Below, one piece after another: positions 44,965 to 55,963 of a stretch of DNA of 64,000 nt. The notes under the pieces were generated by a model. That model was not told the DNA's origin, searched no databases, and saw nothing but the letters and a program-made list of their open reading frames with translations. The translations under genes and the position numbers were made by a program. The stretch comes from Peronospora farinosa (Eukaryota; Oomycota; Peronosporomycetes; Peronosporales; Peronosporaceae). The stretch is taken from positions 124,001-188,000 of the forward strand of contig CANTFK010000094.1 of the NCBI GenBank assembly GCA_947646735.1, read 5' to 3'. Every line of letters begins with the position of its first letter. The stretch's first letter is position 1.

Positions 44965-45341
44965 ACCGGTAGGTCGTTGTCAAGTGTGTCCTAGTGGTAC
45001 ACGAATAGGCAATTCCTACGGAAAATAAGTGATGCCTTTCGCATTAAGAAGAACTGTCGAGTTTCCGTATGCAACGTTATAGTGGACTTCGATACCGCTG
45101 GATCCTACGAAGCTATCGGCATCGCCAAAATCGCAACGGTGTGGAGCTAAATGGGAATAGTAGACGAACTAATGTGGCAGCGACGGTCTAGGAGTCAATA
45201 GTTGCTGCATGAAGGGTAGCGGCACCGGACAGGGACATATGCTTGCACTTCCTCCTTCGCTTTCGTCGATTGGTAAGCAAATTCTGCACGCTTGCATCTT
45301 GCTAGCATTCTTTGAGATCATCCGAAATGAGTTCCTCGGCT
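44965..45341. other. Convergent spacer
   Basis: 377 bp between the synthetase stop and the poly(A) polymerase stop. Nothing recognised. Confidence 0.5.
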
Positions 45342-48012
45342 TCATGAGGTTAAGTGTCCATCAACACAGGTTGTTACTGGGACTCCAGCTATCAGATTTT
45401 GATACAATTCAAGCCACGATTGAATCACCTATCAAGAACGCATCCGTTAGGCCGCCAACTTTATAAGAAACGTACAAGAGATTGTTAGCTCACCTCGTGC
45501 ATGCGAAAGCAGTTGCAAATGCTTCGTCCAGGTTTGATCGGATCCGCGACGTACGGAATGACAACGGAGCATTGCATAGGGACCACTTTATCGGGCGGAA
45601 GCAGGAAAAATTCTCTACAGCAGCAATCGTACACCACACGTTTATCGTTAGATCAAGCACACTCAGATAACTCGATGCTGCATTGAACGAACCCTTCGTT
45701 GTCGATGGAAATGCCAAATCGGCGATAATCGAACGTGATGTACGTTTCCAAGAAAAGCAACAGGAGGCTGCCAATACCAGTGCGCCACGTAACACGTCCA
45801 CCACGGGAAAATGTGTAGCACCACTTCGGATGTACCATGGCGGCGTCACTGAGGCTTGCATTGTAGGCAAGCTCTTCTGGTAAATCGCACACCGGTCCAT
45901 TTTCCGAGTAGCTCCTTGTTCGATTTCCATTCCAAACCTTGCGAATACTGGAGCCTGTGAATGACTTGTGGTGGGTATCGCCACATGCCTATAGAAAGCA
46001 GGTGTATAGCAAGTGAGTACGGGCAAAGACATCATTGTATACAGACACTGCTACCATGTACCTGCAAAAAGCGAATCACCAAAATGACCAAAACGTACGA
46101 CGAAATGCCTCCAGTGAACGCGCAGTTCAGCTCTGCAATCGGGACAAGTTACAAGACACAAGTCAGTGTTTGCAAGCAACGCAACCGGAGTCGAGCACGT
46201 ACGATTGCTAACGAGATGACTTTTCAAAACTAAAACAAGAGGACGCAACGCTGGCATCTCTGCTTGGAGCGAATAAATAAGGTCACGCGCATCCAAACCA
46301 GTGTGACCAACAGAATGACCGCAGGTAAGGTCCAGTAGCACATCTGGTTGTGTCGAGTCGAGTGAATTTGTCATCTTGAGAACGGGAATTTTTGCATTTC
46401 CAAGTAGCTTAAGTTGCTTCGACCACGACTGCCGCTCAACTTCGACCGACAAAGCCTTCAAGATCGTCAGAGGCCGATCTCCTGTCAACGACTTTGAAAC
46501 TAGTACACAATCGATGTCGCTCGCCGGCAACGCTAGGTGCGTATAGTTTGACCCGTATACATCAATTAACGCATCAGGCCATAGGGCGCGCACAAGTTCT
46601 TGTAATGAATCAATGGCCTGCTGTTGATGCATTTTCATCAATGCCAGCTTTGTGTCAATGTGATCAACGAAAGCTTCCACTTGCCTGCTGAGATGACTAA
46701 CGTTGACATACAAAAAAAAATTAAAATCGCACAATAAAGCAGAAGCCACCACGTTGTCATACCTGTAAAATTGTTCCTCTGACAGGTATCGCGCGTAGGA
46801 TGAACTCATTGGATGCATCACTTGTGCTGCTCTAGTAGGGTGCAAATAAACTTCCTGTTCTTTGCGTTGAGGCTGCTGCTGAGCACATGTGTATGCGAGG
46901 TTACCACCCTCGACTTCTCGAAATAAATAGTTCGGATTGCGATAAAACTCCGTTGAACCGCCATCGGCAGAGTTGTTTAGCACCCCGCACTTGCGCAAGT
47001 ACATATTCTTTTTGCGTCGTTGATGCTGCCGTGTCGTGTCAACAGACTCTGTTTCATGCGTCGCCACATTTTCATTAGACGGACAGCTTTCGTCACCATA
47101 TTCGTCTTCTCCACTGCTTTTATGTGATGTTGCGTCGTAGCGCGTACGCTCCGATTGCTTTACCTTGCTTTGCTTGAGGACAGCTTCCTTATACAATAGC
47201 TTTCCACTTGCTGACACAGGAACGTTATCAACCTGGTTATCATGAGACTTGAAATGGTTTGTGAACGAGGATGCTCGCTCGCGTTGGGGTGATGGACGAG
47301 ACATTGACGAGTGGTGAGCTACATCTTTTACAGGCATTCTATACAAGATAAAGCAGCAGTAAAACCAATTAGACAGTGTCCATAAATGACACTTCTCACG
47401 ATCTAGTAGGTAGCGAGTAAGCCACCTACTCGACAGACATAAGACGTCATAGCAGAACATAAGAAACAATAAAACCACCACTTACAAAGAAGGTTTCATC
47501 ACACGTGGCATCTGCCGCTGCGTGTAGTTTTGACGAGGCATAGCATAGACAGCTGGCCAAATCGAGTCGTCGTACCCCGTAGACCTATATATTGTCCATA
47601 CAACCAGCACAGTTAACTTGACACTTTCAATCCATTTCCAAACAAATCCGAACGAAAACAAAAACTGCATTGCCTACTCGTAGTAAACGGGATAAAAAGC
47701 TCGAAGATCATGTGAAAAGCGGCATTTTTCCCCGTACGAACAGCCATAACCCGATAAGAATTTCATACATGGAGCAGGTGATTGTCTTGTCTTTTTCGCT
47801 TTGTAACTTGTCTTGAAATTAGGACGATAACCATTTCCCGATGGACGAAATTGGTGATACATGAACGGCCTGTCTTGATCACTTGAGAATGAACTCAATG
47901 GCTGCTTTGTACTTGTAGAAGAACAAGAGCGAGGCAAATGTTTAAGTCTTTCAGTGCCTTGAGGACACTTTTGTAATTGCTTCTTGGACTTTGTCACTTG
48001 TTCACGTTGCAT
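45342..48012 (-). CDS. Non-canonical poly(A) polymerase (TRF4/PAPD5-like) with N-terminal CCCH finger
   Basis: Eight exons, 48012-47678, 47584-47486, 47338-46763, 46696-46203, 46132-46062, 45988-45663, 45614-45494 and 45428-45342, give 702 residues, fully in frame. A CCCH zinc finger lies near residues 84-104 (CMKFLSGYGCSYGEKCRFSH). The nucleotidyltransferase has VYGSNYTHLALPASDIDC (two catalytic Asp) near 385-400 and the third Asp in VLLDLTCG. It continues with LNCAFTGGISSYVLV and a PAP-associated domain (LLLLFLETYITFDYRRFGISI, DPIKPGRSICNCF). TRF4-type enzymes add short A tails to nuclear RNAs for exosome decay. Fusion to a CCCH finger suggests built-in RNA binding. Exon 1 could in theory be a separate upstream gene, but the splice is clean. 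Confidence 0.85.
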
Positions 48013-48366
48013 CGTTTAATGTCGTTCTTTCAATGGCGACAAAAAGAGACCTTTGTCTTTGCTCTGGCAGTTAGAAAATGACGGTCAAAAGTGTCTCTCT
48101 TTCTCTCGTTTTTCTTCTTCTTTTTCTTGGCTTTTTTGTTGGAAATTTCAAATGAAAAAAGGTGCACGGTCACTGTAAAAAGGTCTGTATCAAGACAACG
48201 TTATTAACTTGTAGAGAAGACGGTGGAAAAGAGACGTATGCAGGCTCCAAATAAGGCAAAGAAGATCCGACGGACGTTGATGTTTTTTTTAAGTCGAAAT
48301 GACTCATGTGTACCCGTTAGGGTACGTACTAGGGTACCCTCCTCCACCCCAGAAGGTTACACTGGG
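48013..48366. other. Intergenic spacer
   Basis: Between two minus-strand genes. Contains overlapping GGGTAC/GTACCC palindromic motifs at about 48318-48340. Otherwise nothing. Confidence 0.5.
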
Positions 48367-49395
48367 TTACATGTTACCTGCTCGATACTCTTCAAGTGTC
48401 TTGAGTGTCCCTGTCTCAAGAAACTCATCAATCTTAGCAGCGGATGATTTCCCAACACCTTTGAGTTGTAAAGCATCTTTACCACATGTAAGAATAAAGT
48501 CGCAGTCACGAATTGCTTTGGCTACTTTGGCCCAAGTACCACCTTTAAATTTCTCCCCACGCTTGAATTCAAAACCCGAGAGCTCGACAAAAGCATCGGC
48601 AAGAGTCTGATTGGCTTTGCATGTAGCTTCAGCCATTTTTCGAGGTTTCTTGCTCTTTGTTTCATCGTCGTCCATGTCTTCTTGTTTTTTGTCTATCATG
48701 TGGTCGCTTGTACGTTTCCTGCCTGTTTTTCTCTCTGTCTTGACGTCATCTTTGCTCTCCTTCGTCTTCTTCTTCTTCTTGGGAGATGGCAACTTCTTGA
48801 CACCAAACTTTATGATCATTTCCTTGCATCGTTACAAGACATAGATAGAGAGAGAGAGAGAGCATGAGCATGAGCATGAGCATGAGCATGAGCATGAGCA
48901 TGAGCATGAGCATGAGCATGAGCATGAGCATGAGCATGAGCATGAGCATGAGCATGAGCATGAGCATGAGCATGAGCATGAGCATGAGCATGAGCATGAG
49001 CATGAGCATGAGCATAAAGTTTTAGTTCATCAATAAGGAAAAGAGCTGTAGCTAGGACTCACCTTCAGGGCTGCATCCAATTGAAACTCACCCTATATAA
49101 CAATTCACGTAACGTATCAAACATCATCATTCAATTGTATCCCTCTTTGCTGTTACTTTTACTTGCTTTACCTCTTCGCGTGTGGCGTTAAGCATCGTAC
49201 CAGCTTCGACAGCGGCATTAACAGGGTCCTGAAAGTCAGAGGCAATTCAATTGTAATCAGTATTGTCAATACGAGATAAAACAACCACAACTCTAGATGA
49301 TTCATACAACACACCGTTGGGATCTTAACACCCTCTTTGGCGCAAAGTGCCAGCAATTCCCTGGCACCTTTCTTGCTCTTTTCACGACTTGACAT
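48367..49395 (-). CDS. Small protein with DNA-polymerase-beta-like helix-hairpin-helix domain
   Basis: Four exons, 49395-49315, 49228-49172, 49092-49063 and 48822-48367, give 207 residues. The first three encode a short acidic/helical start (KKGARELLALCAKEG, DPVNAAVEAG). The last encodes a Lys-rich nuclear-localisation-like linker and, from about 130, NQTLADAFVELSGFEFKRG, then LTCGKDALQLKGVGKSSAAKIDEFLETGTLKTLEE. This is the 8-kDa HhH lyase/DNA-binding fold of family X polymerases (LPGVG and KIDEFLxTG signatures). No polymerase domain follows, so it is a stand-alone HhH protein that may bind gapped or damaged DNA. Intron 3 (240 bp) contains a long hexanucleotide microsatellite. Confidence 0.8.
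48848..49015. repeat. (GAGCAT)n hexanucleotide microsatellite with adjoining (GA)n
   Basis: About 25-26 uninterrupted GAGCAT units (48861-49015) follow a short GA tract. It lies inside intron 3 of the HhH-protein gene and reads as a Met-Leu polymer in one minus frame, which is not a real protein. Confidence 0.97.
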
Positions 49396-49845
49396 TTTCA
49401 AAAGTGACGCCTTTTACACCACACGTCTCAGATAATTTGCATGACGTTTTTATGTATGTGTGTAGCCATTTCCTACAACACGAATGGCTACAGAGTTCCT
49501 GCGTTTGACATGTGGACGAGATGACGAGATAGACATGGCACCGTGGCATTTTAATCGCGTTTATATTGCTTCTGTCTTTATACTTCGAAGTATTATTCAT
49601 TTAGACGCTTTCTCTCTCTCTCTCTGGAATCATCATCACAACGTGATTGCTTCCATTCAGCATGCGTCAATCAAACAGCAGCAGTTACCGCCGTCAACTC
49701 GAGTAGTCGCATGGCCCCTTCCATTGACCGAGCTGCACTGAAGAGATAGTTTGCAGAGATTCTTGCCGTGTGCTCATCCCCTTACTCGTACCCGTATCCA
49801 CTGATATGTTTCAAACTAGCATTCAGCAGGACGTGCCCGTGCTGC
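49396..49845. other. 3' flank of the 726-residue gene
   Basis: No gene seen. Much of this stretch (about 49490-49845) recurs in inverted, diverged form at about 53205-53560. Confidence 0.55.
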
Positions 49846-52026
49846 CTACCACTTTGGAGCAATCCGGTCCTTCGCGTTCCAATGGAAAAGGATCACATCT
49901 TCCTTCAGCTTTACCAAATCATTGTTACAGCGCGCCAACGTGTGCACCGCAGAGCTGTTGCTCTTCATCTCCGCCTGCAGCAGCCGCTGGGTCTCCAGGA
50001 TCTCGCCTTGAGAAATGGCAGAGATATTGCTCACAGGTACAAACACCACCTCAGTCGTCGCATTCTCACGACCCTCTTGGTAAAATCCCAACAGGTTCAT
50101 ACTAACGTCAAAGGCCGGAAAGCCGATGGCGTTGCTGGCATTTAGCGTGATCATGCGTGCAACTACGTAAAACACTTGCATCTCAATCGCATCGGCGATC
50201 TGGTTGTTGTTGCTTGCATTGCCAGCGAGGTTCTGATAAAACATCGGGTCGCTTGAGTCTTGGTCATCCAGCGAGCGCATAAATTCTGTAAGCCCACCCG
50301 AGTTGTTGCGGAACAAACCAGGAGGACCCTCCATTCCAGTCAGACCACTCATAGCACCTGAAGTCGTTGTAGCCATTCCAGACGAGCTGTTGCCCATAGA
50401 AAACTGGTTTCCAGATGCGCTAGGTCCCATCGTAGAGTTCATCATCATAGACGAACTCATCATTTGCTGGTTCGAGGATGTATCGTCGACCAACGGATTC
50501 ACATCCAGCATGCCACCATTATGTGGGCTTATAAGTGACGGTCCACCAGTATTTTGGTTTGACATTTGCCCCATCGGTTTCACTGCTGCTTTTTGTGCGG
50601 CAGCCTGCGCGCTGGCGATCATCGCTGGAAATCGCTCAATGCCCTTGAGCACAAAGTCAAGGTGCCCCATTGTATCCGTGGCATACGTGAGCAAAAGATT
50701 GGCAATCAAACATTTTGTATCGTGCTGGGCTGTTTCGTATGTCATGACATCTTTGTAGCGCCAGCATGCTGGGCAGCGGTATATAGGTCGTTCCGGGTCG
50801 GCCCTGCCGTCACTCTTGCTTTCATAGCCCACCGTTTGCCATTCCAACTGGTGGAGTCCGTTCACGACCCCGCCAGTCCAAGTTAAAATGCTTTCCATCG
50901 CACCAGTCAGCGAATTACTGGACTGAGGACTACCGCCTACACGCGGAGTAACAGGGGACGCGCCACCTCCGGTGCGCATCCGTTTGCGGCGATCATCTGC
51001 TGTAAACGCGGCAGTGCCAAAAGCGCTGGCCAGCATCATCTCATTTTCTGCGTTCGAAGCTGGCGATGACGACGTTGACATCGGTGTAGATCCACCATTG
51101 GTGATGTGGTGTGTGATCTGCGTCGGAACACTCTTGCCCAGTCGGCGCTTGTTGCGCTTCGAGCGCACAGAGATGGACGAGCTGAGGTCGTATGCCACGT
51201 CAAAGTTAAGCGGCGACTGTGCTGTGTCAGCCTCGATCTTGAGACGAAAAGCTTGGCCCTGATGGTTCTTCGACACGTCCTCGATACGTAACTTGAGCAC
51301 TGCCTTGCCCGTCAAGTCAATAGTCCGCTGGCAGTCTGGTGACATTTTGAGGATGTCCTGCTTCAGCACTGGGTGCTCGTTTTCATACAGCAGCGTCACA
51401 CGTAGCGGCACGGGGCGATTGCCCACACGTTCGTTCTTGGCATTCACAAGGTAAATGGGCAGCGTCATACACTTGTCACGGCCGCCCTCATCCTTATACC
51501 AGAGCTCAGGTAGCTTCTCTTGAACAAGTAAACGATGCTGAATCACTGTCATCTCGGATGTCACAGCTGGTGTGACGTTTAAATTCACAGTCTCTTTGGT
51601 CGTCGCAGCCGAGATATGAAGCACAAATTTCCGGTTCCCGAGTGCCATTGAACACTCACTGATGCTCATACGAAGTTTACAGATTCCGTCCCCATTCATA
51701 ATGGGCTTTGTACTTGGATCAATGTGTAGAATGTCCTTCTCCACGGGCATCATCTTCTCAGCCGAGTAAAGTTCCACGTTCAGTGGCACCGTCACATCCG
51801 ATTTAAGGTGATCAGATGGATCTACAAGGTACACAGTGAGTTCAAATGGATCATCTCGGTATGGAAACTGAGGTGGACTTGGTCGAATTTTTAGTCGTAA
51901 TCGCTCATTTATAACGTCAGCGTCAACGTCCATGAGATTGTTATTGTTAGAAATCGTGGCACCTGCCAAAGTGTACGTCTCAGTCATTAGCATCGACAAC
52001 AAAACGTCTTTTATTTCTATCGGCAA
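49846..52026 (-). CDS. Conserved-looking protein of unknown function with a C2HC zinc finger
   Basis: A single frame of 726 residues that I do not recognise. Residues about 30-280 alternate strand-like blocks (LRLKIRPSPPQFPYRDDPF, PIYLVNAKNERVGNRPVPLRV), suggesting one or two beta-sandwich domains of similar pattern. About 285-350 is basic with SKRNKRRLGK, a likely nuclear signal. A CX2CX13HX3C finger (YRCPACWRY...HDTKC) lies near 415-445. About 480-610 is Met/Ser/Asn/Gly-rich low complexity, and the last ~100 residues form a mixed helical domain. The arrangement suggests a nuclear regulator, but this is inference. A truncated inverted copy of its 3' end lies about 3 kb away. Confidence 0.8.
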   Translation of the reverse strand: MPIEIKDVLLSMLMTETYTLAGATISNNNNLMDVDADVINERLRLKIRPSPPQFPYRDDPFELTVYLVDPSDHLKSDVTVPLNVELYSAEKMMPVEKDILHIDPSTKPIMNGDGICKLRMSISECSMALGNRKFVLHISAATTKETVNLNVTPAVTSEMTVIQHRLLVQEKLPELWYKDEGGRDKCMTLPIYLVNAKNERVGNRPVPLRVTLLYENEHPVLKQDILKMSPDCQRTIDLTGKAVLKLRIEDVSKNHQGQAFRLKIEADTAQSPLNFDVAYDLSSSISVRSKRNKRRLGKSVPTQITHHITNGGSTPMSTSSSPASNAENEMMLASAFGTAAFTADDRRKRMRTGGGASPVTPRVGGSPQSSNSLTGAMESILTWTGGVVNGLHQLEWQTVGYESKSDGRADPERPIYRCPACWRYKDVMTYETAQHDTKCLIANLLLTYATDTMGHLDFVLKGIERFPAMIASAQAAAQKAAVKPMGQMSNQNTGGPSLISPHNGGMLDVNPLVDDTSSNQQMMSSSMMMNSTMGPSASGNQFSMGNSSSGMATTTSGAMSGLTGMEGPPGLFRNNSGGLTEFMRSLDDQDSSDPMFYQNLAGNASNNNQIADAIEMQVFYVVARMITLNASNAIGFPAFDVSMNLLGFYQEGRENATTEVVFVPVSNISAISQGEILETQRLLQAEMKSNSSAVHTLARCNNDLVKLKEDVILFHWNAKDRIAPKW

Positions 52027-52914
52027 ATGGAGCTCTTGGCTGGTGGGCGGATCTTTTAGTCACTCGATTGGTTTCTGGTGAAAGTTCGTTAACTTTCGTC
52101 GCGACTTCGGCGCAGCGTTTTTGCTTGTGCGCGGCAGCGAAGGAAAGGTGCTGGCAAGGCCTATGATTTATCATATGCTATGTTGGAGAACAGTTTAGGT
52201 GGTAAATAATGAATTCATGTGCATAGACGATGGCTCGAGCTTACAAGATGGTCGTATTCAATTTAAAAGTATATTTTAATCAAGGAATTACTACCACATT
52301 AGTTGACTCGTCTGCTGTCAAAAAAGGAGAATCTTGTGACTTACGTTTACTATACTAGTCAATAGTGGGACCTTGAAGCAGCCGCGTGAAAATTTCTGGA
52401 ATCAGGAAATGTTCTAGGAATAATCCAAAGAAATTGCGTCGCTGACGGGTGGCAGTGCCACTGGTTGCAGTACAAAGTGTGATACTCAGCTGATTGACTT
52501 GGCAGTGTCTCCTTTTTCATCGTGTACCGCGGTTGCAATTAATTCTACTCCTTCAATCTGTTACTCATTCGGTAGCGGTACTAGATAAAGTATATTGTAA
52601 TGTCGACAGAGGTTTCGACGATAGCCTAAATCAGCCCTTAGCGAGCATGGGATGGAGTTGGGATCGTGCTATTTGTATTCAATGCTATCAGTTGAATGAT
52701 ACGAAATCAGCTCCGGTGAAAAAGTACCGTGGCCGTTTCTGTGGCTGCTGATTTCGATGGTGGATGAATGAATGAACACTTGTAGATTGCCAATGTATCG
52801 GTAGATAATAAGTGACTTAAACGATCAATAAAGCGTTAACGTTGTCGGGATGCTGTCATCCAGCACTCTTTGATCTACATGTACTTAAAGGCTTATTGTA
52901 GCGTTGCTAGCTAA
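52027..52914. other. Spacer upstream of the 726-residue gene
   Basis: No supported gene. The plus frame at 52494-52751 (85 codons) has no family features. Confidence 0.5.
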
Positions 52915-53560
52915 ACTCCAGCAACGTCCATCGGCTTTCCGGTATTTGACGTTAGTATGAACCTGTTGGGATTTTACCAAGAGGGTCGTGAGAATGCGAC
53001 GACTGAGGTGGTGTTTGTACCTGTGAGCAATATCTATGCCATTTCTCAAGGTGAGATCCTGGAGACCCAGCGGCTAGATAAAGAGTAACAGCTCTGCGGT
53101 GCACACGTTGGCACGCTGTAACAATGATTTGGTAAAGCTGAAGGAAGATGTGATCTTTTTCCACTGAAATGCGATGGACCGGATCGCTCCAAAGGGTGGC
53201 TAGCGTCATATTGAGGAGATAAGCACTCGCAATAATCTCTGCGAACTGCATTGATTTACCTCCTCGGTACAGCTTGATTGACACGACGCTATCGTGACGA
53301 CGAGCAAGTCTTTGATGCAGCGCGAGTCCCGTTGACGACGACAAGTGCTACTCTATTATTGATGCATTATGTATGAAAGCATTCACGTCCCGGTGATGAT
53401 GATACCAAGACGAAAGGCGGGTGGGCAAGCAAAGAGAGCAAGAGAAAGCGTCCGAGTGACTAGGACTTCGAAGTATAAAGACAGAAGCAATATAAAAACG
53501 CGATTGAAGTGCCATGTTTGTCTCGTTATCTCGTCCACATATCGATCAAGATCCTTCAAG
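52915..53560 (+). pseudogene. Inverted, truncated copy of the 3' end of the 726-residue gene plus its 3' flank
   Basis: From 52915 the plus strand matches the last ~290 bp of the gene ending at 49846 (GFPVFDVSMNLLGFYQEG..., with SNIYAIS for SNISAIS). A ~12-bp loss after ETQRL puts in a stop at DKE. Beyond the coding part, the downstream flank is also recognisable: the block around 53460-53560 (TACTTCGAAGTATAAAG-like, CTCGTCCACAT) is the reverse complement of 49490-49600. The 5' part of the gene is absent. It is a dead segmental duplicate reaching the 3' end of the PDZ gene. Confidence 0.85.
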
Positions 53561-55619
53561 AAAGCTCATTCCAGTCGGAAGAGCGCTCAACCGACCATCG
53601 ACGAAATCCGAGCGTGATAGGCTGCGAGGTATTGACAAGCGACTGCATCGTCTTCTTAAAGTTCTGCTTTGGTGGAAGACCTAGACCGTTGATGCTGCTT
53701 AGAATATCACCGACGGCAACAAGTCTGGAGTTCTGAGCTTGTCCTGGCCCAATGCTTTTCACATAGACCATAAGAGTGTTGTGACGCTGAGGATCTTCGT
53801 AGCAGCCAAAAACAATGCCAAGTTTTCCTTCTCTCCAGAGGATGCTATACGTCGAGCCGAATGCTGCATCATTGTCCATGGGTCGTTCTTCCGTGGCGTA
53901 CGAGGAACTCGACAAAAATGTCTGCCGAAAACGTGGCAAACCATCTTGTCTTCGGAAGCGTAGTAGAGCAGGTTTTGATGCAGCCCCTAGAAGGGTACGA
54001 AGTTCTTCTACAGTCAAGCCGGAGGTTTGCCAGTTGTTGATAGACACGAAAAGATGCCCTACCGCGTCACTCGGTAGACCAAGCGTGGACTCCTTAAGAA
54101 CTTTGCGCACGATCGGGTACTGACGTCGAGTGGGCATTTTATCCGTCTTGTTCTTCTTTGCCGGTTTGCGTCCAGCTATCTCCAATTGCAGTCCAAGACG
54201 GTTCGAAGTCCATACCACCTCGTATTCGTACTGCTCGTGGAACGAGTGTGCTTGTCGGAAGCAATGACCCTGCGCTTCTGATGCCGTGACCAACTCTTGG
54301 TGAGCCCGTTCGTTCAGCCCAACTTCCCTTTCAGCCGAGATCACTGGAGCAGTTGATGAAGATGACAATGCAGAACTAAGTTTACGCCGAGACTCGCTGT
54401 CTTCCTCACTGATACCATCGGACTGAGTAGGACGAAAGACAAGCTTCACGGGCTTTGGTAACGTCAATAGATCACGACACAGACCTTCCAGCGATCGACC
54501 TTCAGTAGTAACACCATTTACCGAGTGAAGTTGGAATCCGTGTTGAAGACGCTCCATATTGGCCGATGAACCTTTTCCAGTCAAACGATTCACGACCGGT
54601 GCTCCATATATGGTGTCTTCCACAAGCGTTAACCCAAGAGGCCCGCTCTTCCATTCAACCACGACGTCGTCACGGTTTTCAGGATAATTAGTACGATTCT
54701 TAGCTCCTCGTTGTAGGGGTCGCGAAGCTGAGTAACCGCCTTTGGGCATTATTGCGCCGAAGAAGTTCTTGCAGCGATAGCGTGCAATTTCTCGGGCTGT
54801 CATACCAGACGTCACAACCGTGTCGTGCTGATAAACTGATCTTCGCTGGTGCTCTCCAGATTGTTCGCTTGTGGTTTGGCTATCAAAGCATCGATTGGTG
54901 TTGTCATCGTTTATCAAACGCTGGAAAGTAAGTTTCACTGGCCGTGGACACGTTTCCAAGTATTTCGTCGTCATGTTTAGTCCAGCCGCGACTGCATCTT
55001 TGCCGTTGACTGCTACGAGTACATCACCAAGAAGAGCTCCTGAAGAAGAGACCGAATCACGATTTTTGAAGCTTTGCAAGCTATGTCGACTAGCAACTCG
55101 CGTTACAATGGGGATATCGTGACCTCCATCTCCTGTGAAAAGCACACCTAGCTTCTGGTGACCAAGTTCAACATCAAACCGGACGTGTGTCCCGCTTGTT
55201 GAAGATCGAAAGCGAATGATCGATGGGCTCTTGGACATTCGAACCAAGACTAAGGCCGCTTCAGTGTCCATAGCGTGTACGCGTTTGTCTGCGACGGTCT
55301 CTAAAATATCACCTGGTCGAATTCCTGCCTCCCAGACCTTCAAAGCCGTGACACGATCCACTCGTAGCTCGGCATCTTCATCAATCCCAAGTGAAGAGGC
55401 ATCACCTTCCGAATCTGTGGCTGTTGTCAGTGTGAATCCAGGGTTCCCACCAGTCCAGACAAAGAAACGAAGACTGGTAAACTCGGGATGGGTGGAGTTC
55501 CATAACCGACAACTTTGTGTCCTCATGAACATTGACGTATCAGACGAGCGAGACTGCTCTTGCAAACAATTTGGTGTGTACCTAGAAAAGAGAGTACGCT
55601 GGAATCGATTGAGCGGCAT
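53556..55619 (-). CDS. Protein with five PDZ-like domains
   Basis: 687 residues in one frame. Five PDZ-like units follow each other: about 48-135 (GGNPGFTLTT, IRPGDILETVADKRV), 142-236 (LGVLFTGDGG, LLGDVLVAVNGKDA), 320-405 (GPLGLTLVEDT, HGFQLHSVNGV), 470-570 (NRLGLQLEIAG, VGHLFVSINNWQT) and 590-675 (GKLGIVFGCYEDP, VGDILSSINGLGL). Each ends in a PxxLxFRR-type strand. The carboxylate loop (GLGF) is loosely conserved. No kinase, protease or membrane segment is present, so it is probably a scaffold. The stop lies at the edge of the inverted duplication from the neighbouring gene, so its last residues may be recent. Confidence 0.8.
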   Translation of the reverse strand: MPLNRFQRTLFSRYTPNCLQEQSRSSDTSMFMRTQSCRLWNSTHPEFTSLRFFVWTGGNPGFTLTTATDSEGDASSLGIDEDAELRVDRVTALKVWEAGIRPGDILETVADKRVHAMDTEAALVLVRMSKSPSIIRFRSSTSGTHVRFDVELGHQKLGVLFTGDGGHDIPIVTRVASRHSLQSFKNRDSVSSSGALLGDVLVAVNGKDAVAAGLNMTTKYLETCPRPVKLTFQRLINDDNTNRCFDSQTTSEQSGEHQRRSVYQHDTVVTSGMTAREIARYRCKNFFGAIMPKGGYSASRPLQRGAKNRTNYPENRDDVVVEWKSGPLGLTLVEDTIYGAPVVNRLTGKGSSANMERLQHGFQLHSVNGVTTEGRSLEGLCRDLLTLPKPVKLVFRPTQSDGISEEDSESRRKLSSALSSSSTAPVISAEREVGLNERAHQELVTASEAQGHCFRQAHSFHEQYEYEVVWTSNRLGLQLEIAGRKPAKKNKTDKMPTRRQYPIVRKVLKESTLGLPSDAVGHLFVSINNWQTSGLTVEELRTLLGAASKPALLRFRRQDGLPRFRQTFLSSSSYATEERPMDNDAAFGSTYSILWREGKLGIVFGCYEDPQRHNTLMVYVKSIGPGQAQNSRLVAVGDILSSINGLGLPPKQNFKKTMQSLVNTSQPITLGFRRWSVERSSDWNELS

Positions 55620-55963
55620 TATTGTTCAAGAGTGTAATCAAGATACTTTCTCAAAACAACCAGCACGAGGACGAGTCAAGACTGTCAAGCAATTTTAACA
55701 ATGAGGTTACGAAAACCTTTCATTCAAGCGAGTGATGTACCTTTGAAAGACATTATGGTAACAATAGATCGAACACAAGGCAATGCAATAGTATATTCAA
55801 ATCCATCATCTATCCATCGTCACGAAGCTTTCATTCGAGTCACCGTACTACTGTATATATAATAGCTACAAGTATGTATACACTGTATACCTCGTAGCAG
55901 TTAAACTGTTCGAATTCTTGGCGCCAACTTATTTTATTGGTCAAAAAGACGTCGAGTCTGGGA
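55620..55963. other. Divergent intergenic region
   Basis: 344 bp between the PDZ gene (minus) and the WD40 gene (plus). Nothing specific seen. Confidence 0.5.

Noticed and set aside
48746..49015. A Met-Leu repeat protein on the minus strand
   Set aside because: It is the translation of the GAGCAT microsatellite, which lies in an intron of the HhH-protein gene.
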